Assembly (NCBI GenBank): GCA_963920665.1
Contig: OY987265.1
Location: 42,041,001-42,105,000 of the forward strand
Direction of reading: 5' to 3'
From: Straminergon stramineum
Taxonomy: Eukaryota; Streptophyta; Bryopsida; Hypnales; Calliergonaceae
Length of the DNA stretch: 64,000 bases
Part shown: positions 36,452 to 47,603 of the stretch, one piece after another
Numbering within the stretch: position 1 is the first letter of the stretch
Layout of the letters: each line of letters begins with the position of its first letter
Notes under the pieces: generated by a model
Seen by the model: only the letters and a program-made list of their open reading frames with translations
Told to the model about the DNA's origin: nothing
Databases searched by the model: none
Position numbers and translations under genes: made by a program

Positions 36452-38642
36452 TACGGCCGCAAAGGGGCGAAAAAGCAGACCTAAGGCAGTGATCACCGCC
36501 TTCACGAGACAACGCGTTCCATAACAGAACGGTCTTCCCGCTGGACACGCCGCCATCACGGGTGACGTCGCGGGTGTCGGGCCTCGGGTCGCGCACCCGC
36601 GCTCTCTCTCTCTGTCGGCCGTGCGACAGAAGCGACGACGACGTCTACGACCACGTAGGCAAAGACGACGAAGACGACGAAGACGATCAGCAGTAAGCGA
36701 AGGCAGGGAGAAACCCAAAGCCAAACCCACGAATCCCTTGCAGCAAAATCGAAAACACTCACCCCATCCACCACGCTTAGTTGGGTTGATCTGGTGCGTC
36801 AGCTCTTCTAGGAAGTGAAGGAAGTGAAGGAAGTTAACTTGGCTAAGTTAGCTAGGACCCGTTAAGACCATAAGTTACAGTGCATGCACGACATCCACGG
36901 TCACGCGCGTCACTCCTTTCCCTTGTGCACTCGCTTTAGCTCTTGCCTGCCTGGCTTCACTTCTTCTCTTCCTCCCCCTCCGTGAGGGTCGTGGCCTCGT
37001 GTCTCCGTCGTCCACTGCTTGCACGTTCGTAAAGTAGCCTCCGATGCAACCTTGACAAGAAATTCTACCCATGCTTTCGATTCCATCGATCGGCGGGGAA
37101 GGACATGCTCATGCTGTTTCGTCCCTGTTCCTGTAGTCTTGGTTGGTGGATGGAATATTGATTGGGGTTCATGTGGGGAAGGAGAGTCACTCGCAGTGTC
37201 TAGTGGTGTATGGTGTTGTTGGAGTAGTTGTACTTGAAGCGGGGTGGTATTGATCTTTTGCGTGGTGGATTTCGTGGGTAATCGTCGTTGGGGAGGTGGG
37301 TATACATTTGGCAAGCTTCACTGCTGTCGAGACCAGCATCACGTACTGTTGTGCGGTCATGCGGGGTTTGCGGGTGTGGAAGTGCTGAGACGCGACAGCG
37401 AGAGAGCGAGCGAGCGAGCTTCAGTCGGTACCCGCGTGCTGGAAAGTGGTCGTTCTTTGGCGGGGATAATTTATTTGGGGTTTTCTTTGATAGTGAGGGG
37501 GTCTTGGATCGGAGGTTTGACGTGTGAGTGCTTTGGCGCACTTGGTGTTTCCATTTCCTGATTTCTGTGGGTTGCTTGGGCTGCTGTAGTTTATCATTTG
37601 GGTTAGCCTTCGTAGGTCGGTTCTTCCAGGGAATCATTTGTTTAAGGAAGATCAAAGGGCACTCTTCTTGCGTACAGAGGTAGGGTAGGGGTTGGAGTTC
37701 AGTTCTCTTGATGAGGGTTCCATATGCACGTGGCACTGAGGAGGTAGTGGGAAAGAGCTGTTCAAGAGAGTTCGAGTGAAATCGCATTTTTTGTCACTAC
37801 CCGGCGCTTGCTGGTGAACTATAATACTACGGCTCTCAGTGCTTATGGCCGCGGCAGAAGTTTGATATATTACGCGAGGTCTTGAGCTGCATGTTTGTGC
37901 AGCACCAGAAGCCCCCGACGACTTGTACGCCCTTGACTAACTGTCCTGACTTGCGCTGCATCCAACACTAAATGCTCCACCTGTCCTCTACGCGTTTGTA
38001 GCAAATACTAAGTGCTTACGTCTTCCAGCTTTTGCGCTGAAGGACGTAATTGGGAATCACTGACCTCGATCCTAAGAGAGCTCAATAACCATCGAAGGGA
38101 CGGCAAATCGATCAGAAAAGGGATCCGGACGCGCGGTCCGAGACACATATTTTCATCAATTAAACCAGAACTAGAGGTCCGGAAACTTGGGTTTCCATTT
38201 CCGTCTCTGTGAGCATGCTCATGCTCAATCCATCGTGCCACGCCGACAGTCGACCTTTAGTTACCAAACGTGGTGGGGTGAGACTCGCGTGATATCAGAC
38301 CGAGTCAGAAGGAGCTAGTGAACACGTGCTTGCACTGGAGCTGCTGCTTCTGCAGCTGTCTGCGTCAAGAGCCCTGTGTAACCGAATTGGCGAGGACCTA
38401 GCCGCCCACGTAAACCTTGCTGAAGCAGACCTGTTCAAGCGCGCGAGGACCACCACACTCCTGCACAGTCAGAGTGAAAGGCGCGTTTGCGACCTTCCTG
38501 AGCACGGAACCTCAATTGGTTTGACAGTGCGAGATCTGCATATGCTCGCTGAGCTAGAGACGTACGTCAAGCTGTCTGAGGTATTCAATCAAGTTGTAAA
38601 ACATCACATCCCGAGTGTGCAGTGAACGCGGAAGCTGAAAAC
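36452..38642 (+). promoter_or_regulatory. GC-rich promoter and long 5' leader of the BZR gene
   Basis: GC and CpG content rise sharply at 36,452 and stay high into the coding exons. The plus strand shows CT-repeat and GA-repeat tracts (36,601-36,614; around 37,400) of the kind common in plant 5' leaders, followed by T/G-rich intron-like sequence. G-boxes CACGTG occur at 37727-37732 and 38323-38328, and a BRRE-type CGTGTG at 37521-37526. A 27-codon upstream ORF starts at ATG 38542 and stops at 38625, 17 bases before the main ATG. A GTGTGCAG acceptor-like site ends at 38622, so the last leader exon may begin there and would then remove most of the uORF. I cannot place the transcription start. 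The 195-codon minus-strand frame at 37200-37787 has no protein-like features. Confidence 0.4.
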
Positions 38643-41600
38643 ATGCAGCAGGTCGGCGATCCGAGCTTTGAGCAAGGCGACAGCAATGAGGTGCGGAAAT
38701 GCACCATTCGAGGTTGCATCAAGTCCACCTCCGGACCCTGGATAGTGCGGCGCCCTCCAGGCAAGGGCCAGACTACGGCGCCCGCCGTGCTACGGATGCC
38801 TTCCGCCCGAGAGCGCGAGAATAACAAGCGGCGGGAGCGGCGGCGGCGAGCCATCGCTGCGAAGATCTTTGCAGGACTGCGTGCGCACGGAAACTATTGT
38901 CTGCCTAAGCATGCAGACCACAACGAAGTTCTCAAGGCTTTGTGTCAAGAGGCTGGCTGGCAGGTGGAGGAGGATGGCACTATATTCCGAAAGGTGCGTA
39001 ACCAAGTGATCAACCCATTCCGATACTGTCATGTCATGCTATAGTGTGTGCAGACCGATATTTGTTGTCTACATCCACTTCCCAACTTCGTTCTCGACGA
39101 TGTTTCTAGTCCAGGTGCAATCTGGTATCAATTCTGGGCTCGATCTTGAGCTTGAGATCTATCAAATGCATTAAAGCTATGGCCAAACTCAAAAAATCAT
39201 GTTTCGGATCTCCGAAATTGTGACGTTCCAAGTACCCGAAGCCCTACAAACTAGGACTGACATAGAACTGAGGTCTCGCTTGGGCTACAGTAAGGCGCTT
39301 ATTTCGCCGAAATCTCCATCATAACGAATCACTGTGTATGCTTGTCATGAATCCCGAACCCGTACGTGCTGGGTTTCTTGAGTTGTGAGCTTGTCGCCAA
39401 TGCGCGAGGATAATCAATCGAGTTTAGTACCGGCTAAGACTATGGGGTAACACTGACAATAGGATCAAAGATAAAGGCCAGCTTTAACTTGGTTAGGTCA
39501 TGACCGGAGCCAACTTACATGGTTAGGACTTGATGTAACACTCCACATACATTATTGCTCGTATCTCTAGATTATCATGGTAACATTAAAATTTGTGTTT
39601 CTCAATTCTTGCATTCACGATGGGATAATCGGAGGCTTGATTTTAGTGTCCGTCGATGATCTAGTGACTGAAATCAACTTGACAGAAGGTGTTAGTTCGA
39701 GTAGCAAAACCTCTCGGTTCGGGACTGTTTCTTCGAATTTACTTTTTCCTCACCATTCGAATCAGGGTCTGGAGGAGAAACGTTCAATTCCCCGATCCAT
39801 TCGAACTTAGCTGTTAACTGCATGGTACTGAGAGTGGATTTGACGTTCTGCTTCTTCAATCTGTCTTGCCTACTGTCACGAAGTCTTCAGTCAGTGACCA
39901 CTTCGATTGATACGATTGGGTTATGTCAGGCGGATGAATTGATTCCTGCATGTCAGACGTCCCTGACACAGGCATCAAATCTAGAAACGACGCTAACGAA
40001 ACTTCTGTAACTCTGTCAATAAGTTCGCGATCCTTTATCAATGCAGGCGCGAGCTAAAATTTATTAGCTTTGCAGTTATGTCACATTCCTGACGGCTGAA
40101 GAAAGGGTTTGCTCTAGTGCAGTTATATCGCAGCGAGCTCTACAAATTGATTATAAATGAATCTCCTATCACGAATCGTTGATTATGTTAACTACTAAAC
40201 CTGGTGCATCTTCCATCTTCATTGCAGGGATCGAAACCACCTCCAAGGGAAGTAATGAACAATACTCCTGAAGGCACCCCATCATATGAGAGATCGTTCA
40301 AGTCAGATACTAGCCCCTCAACCTCGTGCAGTCAAGCTGGGCAGACGAGCGACGAACCCATGTGCACTGCTAGGAGCGGTGGAGAAGGGAGGCATCTGAG
40401 GAGGATAAGCGCTGATTCCCAGTGCGAAGACATTAATGGGCAGCGCATTGATATTATTCCCGTCGCGAATTTGACCACAGTGATAGCACAGCCGCAAGCT
40501 GGGAACATGCACCCGAATGCCAGAGATCCTGCGAACAGGCTCGCCCGACGGTCCATGTCAAGTTTGATGCTCCCAGAGCAAAGCATGAGCTTGCATCTGA
40601 ACAATTTGAATGAACTTCCAGAATCTGGTGCAGAGGATGCCGACGTAGTCTGCAATGCCTTGTCGGTGAAGAACGAATGGGAAATAGCTCAGGGTACTTC
40701 AAGGTCTCGGTATTCCGGACGGAGACCTGTCGACAAGTCTCCTTTCATCTCGTATGCATCGGAAAAGCATGTTTCCAATGGTAATAACTTCATCCCTACC
40801 TTATCAATTTACCAAGTTTTAATATTTTGCTTTCTGGAGTACTTGCGAAGGTCTTATGATGACAAATAAAATTTCCCTTATTTGTAAGCGCATCTGCTTT
40901 TTCTTGCGGTATGCAATATATACTTCCATGGATGAGCCGATTGCCAAGGAAGATTGACTTTTAATGACATGAATCCTAAGCAACGAATTGACTATGTTAC
41001 GTCAATTTCGTTAAATTGACGACATTCGCACAGCAAGAATTTGTGATGGACATCTTCTAGAAGGTTTAATTTCAGGCAACAAACGAAGATTGGTATGGAT
41101 TTTGGTTTCAGGCCGCGCGTCCTGATCCACGTTAAAGTAATGGAATGTCGCCAATTTAAAGAAAATGAGGTTATGTGCTTTGCAAGATGCATGACCATCT
41201 GCTTGATCAGTGTAAAGGTATGAATAGCCCCACAGCGTAGGAATTTGGTGAACTCTAAAATCCATGAGATTTTAACACGCTCACCTATATCGACAAAGCA
41301 ATCGATTTCGTTTGCACTCGCTTTTCCTTCCGTCCAATGGCACACATAATGAAGGTCATCTACGAGATGTAAGTTATGCAAGTGTACTAGATGACTTTTC
41401 CATTTCTGGGTTCGTGCATTAAATTGTCGGTGGCTGCAGGACATGACAGGGTAACGCGGGACGCCGTTGTCGTAGACATGATGAACTTTGCAGACCATGA
41501 TCAGCCTTTAGAATTTGGAAGACGGCGAAGGTTTCTAGACCACCAGGTGGAGCATGATCTGCCCAATCCTTATGTCAGGGTGCAGAGGCACGGTGACTCC

Positions 41601-41990
41601 ACTGTTCCAACTCTGGGAGCTCCTAGGGGAGCTCCTCAAGAGGCAGTTCTGGGGAAGCACTTCACATTGTTCCCAGAAACTGTTGGTTTGCTGAACCAGA
41701 CTCAAGGAGATCAATACTCGTGTCTGACGCATGAAATGGTGGACCTGACCGGGCAAGCATATGATTCCCCTGAAGGTGTACTCTGCTTACGAGCGGGGAC
41801 GACCGTCAGCACAGGGTCAACTCGTCTAAGCTTACACCCAGCAGCTGTGGTCCGGGAGCACGGAGGAGCTAGAACCAAAGCTGCCGAAGGGAAATTTTTT
41901 AAGGAGGTTGCTGATGACCTGACGCTGACCCTTTGCACTTCGGCGAGACCGACTTCAGCAGCAGAGCATGTGGCATTGTCCATTCTTTGA
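38643..41990 (+). CDS. BES1/BZR1: BES1/BZR1-family transcription factor, three coding exons, 484 aa
   Basis: Exons are 38643-38993, 40228-40780 and 41440-41990 (stop TGA 41988-41990). Introns are GT-AG with phases 0 and 1; the first falls just after ..GTIFRK, a typical BZR position, before GSKPPP. The start is ATG with A at -3; the longer frame from 38622 opens only at a GTG. Residues 51-125 form the BZR domain, an atypical bHLH that binds E-box and [21 protein letters not shown] basic segment, then [22 protein letters not shown] and [11 protein letters not shown]. Next comes a Ser/Thr-rich stretch (128-152) suited to GSK3/BIN2 phosphorylation, and RRISADS at 175-181, a possible 14-3-3 site. 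Near the C-terminus ADDLTLTL contains an LxLxL EAR repressor motif (462-466), as in BZR1. In angiosperms this factor is the nuclear output of brassinosteroid signalling; that role here is inferred. The 50 residues before the domain, including [14 protein letters not shown], are longer than usual. Alternative 3' exons are possible. Confidence 0.92.
38994..40227 (+). other. Intron 1 of the BZR gene (1,234 bp)
   Basis: Donor AAG|GTGCGT and acceptor CTTCATTGCAG|GGA. The intron is phase 0 and restores the RKGSKPP reading expected from the family. No nested gene is supported in it. Confidence 0.85.
40781..41439 (+). other. Intron 2 of the BZR gene (659 bp)
   Basis: Donor AATG|GTAATA and acceptor GTGGCTGCAG|GACATG. 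The intron is phase 1 and joins the frames as SN-G-HDRV. A minus-strand open frame across it (40992-41498) is a shadow. Confidence 0.75.
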
Positions 41991-42840
41991 ATGCGTGATC
42001 GACCTTACTAGTAAGTTAGAGCCTCCCTTCAGTCCAAGATTATTGCCTCGATGAGTTACATATCTATCAGGTTAGAAAATGGTACTTGACCGACAAGCAT
42101 CACATTGTGCTAGTAGTAACACATTATGCTAGTATGTTCTTGAACGTTCTGACTGGCGCCCGAGTCCGACCTTAGTGCCGTAGTTTATTACAGTCCTTGA
42201 GCTCGATCGGTCATCACCACAGTTCTGCTCGAAACTTGCCAAACTATCTTTCGTTGTTGCAGAGCTTGCCTACTTCGATCCGGATGACATCATTGTTATT
42301 ACAAGTGGCTTCGACGCGGCATCATGTCAGAAAGTACGTTACTTAATTTTTTATTTTGCTGTAAGTTAGCTTTTGGTTGAAGTTTGCATTAGACCAGATT
42401 GCCAAGTACGGGCTGATGCCTGATAGAGCAGTAGTTTTGGAGACTGTTTTGGAGATAGGTTTGGTCATTTAAAGACTTCAGTGGATTTTGAACAAAGTTG
42501 ATTATATTTTCCGGTGAACAGCTTCTTTAATGATCGATCAATATCTCTGTTTAAAAATATAGTTATCTTCAATGCGTACGTGGTAAGGCTCCTTAAACCT
42601 TTTCATGTCTAACGTCACTTACGACTATTCGGAGGCGGTCTGTAAGCTGAGTAACTTTAAAATTTATTTAGTGTTTCTCGCACAAACATCGACTGAAGTG
42701 TCGATCGACCCCTGCGCAAGCCGCAAGCTGATGTTACCAAATGAGTTGACCAGAAGCTTGCGCGCCAGTGTAGTAGCAGTATGTTCTGAACAGCAGTGAC
42801 TTTGATTATTATTTATTATTTAATTTTGTACCCAAACGAG
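41991..42840 (+). other. 3' untranslated region of the BZR gene, with possible extra exons
   Basis: A strong donor CTA|GTAAGT follows at about 42,011. An acceptor GTTGTTGCAG precedes a GC-rich 69-71-nt segment (42263/42265-42333) that ends in a good donor AAA|GTACGT. Another GC-rich open segment lies at 42,700-42,799. These could be a spliced 3' UTR or alternative C-terminal exons. Sequence turns AT-rich after about 42,800, where transcription probably ends. Confidence 0.4.
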
Positions 42841-45800
42841 ATAAAGAAAATTGTATTTCGTGCTTGAGAAATAGACATGAAAGCGGCAAGCCCAGTCAAG
42901 AGATCCGAAGGAAGAAGTTTCATATAGCATCCATTGAAGGGCTGATCCGTTTGTTGGAGGGGTTAATCGAATTCTTCAAAAAAATTGTGAATGCATTTTT
43001 ATTTGAAAGAGACATGTTCAACTTGCTGCATTTACGAGTACTTATCGTCATTCATATTTTCTGGTAGTATTGTTGTTGGGAGTTGAATTTACAGAAGTCA
43101 AGAATAAATTGGCCTCACCTATAAATCGGTTTTGAAAAGGCCTTTCAATTATGATGATATTAGGATATCAGTGAGAAGGTGATATTGGTAGAAAAGCTCA
43201 CAAATCACTCTAATCCATTGTCCGTCTATTTTTTCTTGTGATGTAGATTTCAATTGTACATGTACTCTAAAAGGAGACTCTGGACTGCAAATTAATGGGC
43301 TTTCTATCTTTTGTCTAGAATGGACTCTCTGACAGTAATGCTGGAATCAAATTTAATCTTTGATGAAGCAAGCCAAAACTATATATTGTTTTCCATGAAA
43401 ATTTAAATGACAACTGAGGTACACCAATAATGTTATACAACCAGACTATTCAGATATATAGTATTTGTTATAAATCACAAAGTAATGAAGTAAATCCATA
43501 TTGTTTCATAATATGTCTATGCATTCATACTTTAGTATACCAAAAATGCCTACACATGATATACGAACATAGTGGAGAGTAAGAACTAATGCAAATCAGA
43601 ACTAGTATTCTCAAAAAGCGGATTACAGGATTCCATGAAATCAAGTACTTGGATATTTTAACATTAAGAACTCTTAAAATATTTATGATAATAAATGTGA
43701 CAAGAAGGAACCAATCATATCATATGAGAAATTAAAGAAAATTAGGTTCCACTAAAGATATGTAGTATTTCTAAAATGCAGGGATCAGGGAATTTTCGTA
43801 GACAAATTATTGGGATTTTAACTTTACTTTCATTTTTTATTAAATTGGTTCTATTGGCTTAATATTATTTAAATTATGTCATACCATAAGATGATTGAAG
43901 AAAACTCATGTATTATATATTGCATTTTGGCCTATCAGTTATGATTCTTTCCTCAGTTGTTTATGGGTGAATGCAACAAAATAAAATTTGGCCTATGTAT
44001 TGAATTTGCTAATATTGTATTTTTAAAAGATTCAGCGTAGAATAATTTCAAAGGCAAAACATAGAATACTATAAAATCTCAAGAAAACACATATTTTTCT
44101 TATATCTCACAACCATTTGCACTATAGTTTAGTATATAGAATTAAAATTAATCATTGGTGAAAATTCTACAAACTTAAGATAGTTATGCATCAAAAGAAT
44201 TATCCAAATACAATAGTTTCATGTTCCAAAATGAATAATGATTCAATGAAGGAAGTTGCATTTGCAGACTACTTTACAATATTGAGTTTCTTAATTCAAA
44301 TTCTTTTTTACAATAACTACAAGCCTATTATTTAAAAACATTTCTTCAATATTTCACTTTGAAATTCTTCAAAATGAATACTAAATAATATTCCCTCTAT
44401 ACCTTTGAAAAGGTGATTTTGATATAATCTTTGAAATCATTGGTTTTAAAAGAACAAGAAAAATTTGTAATAACTCAAAAATTGTCATATCCACTTTCAT
44501 TGTAAATTTTCATTGCATTGAATCATTCTTTGAAAGTGGAACTTACAAAACACTCAATTTTTTACCAAAATTAGAACAAGTGTTTCTTGCAATTGTTGTA
44601 GAAATCTTGTTAAATTTGCAAAATGCTACCAAAATAACATCAGTGATTTTTTAAAGTATTTAGCAATTTTTTCTAATTCGAAATTTTTGCGCCATTTATT
44701 TTAGTGTTGTTTAGATAGGTATTTTATGATTGTACATATGATTGCACGACACAATTTTTTCAAATTTGAAATATTTTTTTTACAATCTATAAGTCTATAA
44801 GGAGAATAAACCTACTAAAATTTAGCTCTAAATTCTTTAATAGAACTCCATATAAGGATAAAACCATAGTAAAGTGAAAAATTCAATTACGTTGAAATGA
44901 GAGGAATTAAAGTAGGGATGAATTAAATAAGATGTCTTCAAGCTACAAATAATCCAATGGCTTTGGGAAAATGGAAATCATTGTTCAAATTTTATATATT
45001 TCAATATTTTTTAGAAATGAAATCTTTTTCTTTTCATTACGTTTGAGTGAAATTTTGGTATTAGATTACAAAAGTATTAAATTGTTCCTACTATATTTTA
45101 TATCTTATGCCAATGAAACAAGCATGCAAAGACTCCATTTGTAATGTTTACTAGTTAAGAAATCAAAAAATCAAAACTTGGATACAAAGATAAATCTACA
45201 CTTCAATGTAAAATCCAAAAACAATCAATATTTTATTAAGCCTATAATTTGCAATGAAGTTTCAAAGTGTCACTATTGTCAAATTATGACTGCATTTTGG
45301 ACAACAAAGACCTTAAAAATACACCCTACCAAATCATCAATAATTCACATATGAAGCCCAGACCTTTGGTAATAGAAATTTGTACATTAAATGAATGATG
45401 TGGTTTTGTATTTTCTATAAATAGAAGATTTTCCTTACTATTCAAGTTGTAAAATGAAAATAAGCAAAATTTTGAAGAAGTAAAAGGACAAATCTTACTT
45501 TGTTATGATGTGCCATGCATCTTCACAAATTTCACTTCTAAGTATTATTTCATTTCAATAGAAAAATGCAAAAATAAAATAACTTTTCATGTACAAGCAC
45601 ATCCACATGTTATTCAAGACCAACATATTCACATGCCAAGGCCTTTGCAATTGCACCTTTTAAAATGTACCATTTTTCAAAGCACCTATTTAGTTGAGCA
45701 TTTAAAATTTTTTTAATTTTAGATGATATTTTAGAAGTACCTACAAATTGGACAAATGGTACATTTATTAATATTTTAGCATGTTGGTTGTATACAAAGA

Positions 45801-46593
45801 ATAGTTGCCAATTTCTATACAAAAATCCAATATAATTCTCTCTATTATTTTAAATTATGTTTCAATTTTTTTTTGAAAATAAAAAATATCTTAATACTTG
45901 AAGTGAATGGTGATATCATACATTTCTACAAAATATTTAATTCCTTATGGAATGAGAAGTATGAAAATTCTAAAAAGAAAATGATTTGGAACATATCTTT
46001 TTTTCCATACAATTCTTTTCCAAAATAATTGACATTTATTTTAGAATTATTTTTGCAAAACTTGCACTACAAGTCTGAAACTTGAGTTTACAATAAAGAT
46101 CTTTTTTTTTGGTTCACTTTAGTCTACTCAGACCCAATGCTTTTGAATTCCTAAAACCTCAATTGTGACATAATTTTGAAATTGATTTTTCATATTAAAT
46201 ACAAAATGTTTGAAATAAATATTAAATTGTCATATCCACTTGGCTATACTATTGAATTTAAACTACATTGGATCAATACTTTCAAAAGTGTGCTTGAAGA
46301 ATACTCCTACAACTCTACAAGTGACACATGAACGAAAAATAGTATAGTCATGTGTTTTTTGCAAATGCTTATTATTATGACGTACATTGAGATTTATTAT
46401 CATACAGGTTTGGCTAAGTTATGGGATACATTAGTAGGTTGTTTGCCTTGTTTCTATTATGAAATCAACCCATGCTAGTGATAAATTGCACACATGCCAA
46501 ACCTAGAAGAATGTTTTTTTCATCAATTGATTTCTTTTAATATTATGGTTTTATTTCTTTTGAAGGATATGGATTTCGAAGACATAGTTTTGC
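42841..46593. other. AT-rich desert downstream of the BZR gene
   Basis: GC content falls for good at about 43,080. The frames present (for example 42864-43067 and 45510-45716) are AT-driven and unsupported. No repeat boundary or RNA gene recognised. Confidence 0.45.
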
Positions 46594-47603
46594 GAATATT
46601 CAATAACTCAAAGAGTATGGATAGGTCTGACTTCAGAAGGTAACTCTTTTAGTTCAAAAAATGTCCCTTCAAAAATGACTTGAATAATAAATTTTAAGAA
46701 AAAAATCTTTAAAAATCACTATGATTAGAACTTAACATTTCTAACTTATAAGGAAAAACACCATTAGAAAAATCAAATCTATTCAATATCCCAATGTGTT
46801 TTTGAAGGAATTTTCCATTCTCGGCTTTAAATTTTATTGAAAAATATTGGTTTATGTGCTAGTTGATCGAACCATTTAAATATGATCCATAGATCATATT
46901 TAACAATTATTTTCTCCCAATCATCAATGAGTGATTATTCTAAGTTGCATTTAATATTACATCTTCACAATTTTGAAAATCTAGACTATCCCTTGGTCCT
47001 AAACTCCTAAAAGACAAGCTGTTCAAATTTTGAAGAATGAGTGAATGTAAAGACATTCCAAGCACATAGAATTTTTATTTATTTATTTATTTATTTTCAT
47101 CCATCATTTAAAAAAATATTCTTGTGCTAGTTCTTTAACATCTGTACGACTATACAATATAGATGTTGAAAACTCTACTTTGAAATAGTGTATTATTCAA
47201 TAGGTATTAGTAGGTTTGGTCTCAAAAAGTATCTTTTGTTGTTAAAAAAATAGCCTTTCAACAACAACTTAAATGAAAAAGTAAAATATTTTTTTTCAAA
47301 AATCACTATAATTAGAAATTAACATTTGGAACTTCAAGGGAAAAATTCTTATGAAAATAAAAAATATTCAATCTACAAACGATTCAAGAAGAAATTTTCA
47401 ATTTTTGGCTTCAAATTTTATTGAAAAGTATTGGTTTGTATACTAATTTATCTAACTGGGTGGATATGATCTATGGATTATATTTTTCAACTATTGCTTG
47501 AGATTCATCTTCAAATTATTATTTTAAGTTTCATTTTATAATATATCTTCAAAATTTTCAAAATTTGGACTATCCCTAGTCCTTAAGCAGTTAGGGGTTT
47601 AAA
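46594..47603. repeat. Diverged direct duplication, two copies about 590-600 bp apart
   Basis: Copy A (about 46,594-47,000) and copy B (about 47,191-47,603) share ordered blocks: AAAAATCACTATGATTAGAA/AAAAATCACTATAATTAGAA, GGCTTTAAATTTTATTGAAA/GGCTTCAAATTTTATTGAAA, ATATGATCCATAGAT/ATATGATCTATGGAT and GACTATCCC before TAGTCC or TGGTCC. The copies are old. About 190 bp of other sequence, including an (ATTT)n run, lies between them. Confidence 0.75.
47074..47097. repeat. (ATTT)n microsatellite
   Basis: Five to six tandem ATTT units between the two duplication copies. Confidence 0.85.

Noticed and set aside
36449..36818. Arg-rich frames on both strands at the GC boundary
   Set aside because: They are produced by CGA/CGT-rich simple sequence. 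Three overlapping frames on two strands are equally open.
37200..37787. 195-codon minus-strand frame in the BZR leader region
   Set aside because: Composition is that of antisense to a T/G-rich leader. It has no domain, and it overlaps other equally long frames on both strands.
38326..38625. 99-codon frame before the BZR start as an N-terminal extension
   Set aside because: It opens with GTG, is in another frame, and stops before the BZR start. Only its internal ATG at 38542 counts, as a uORF.
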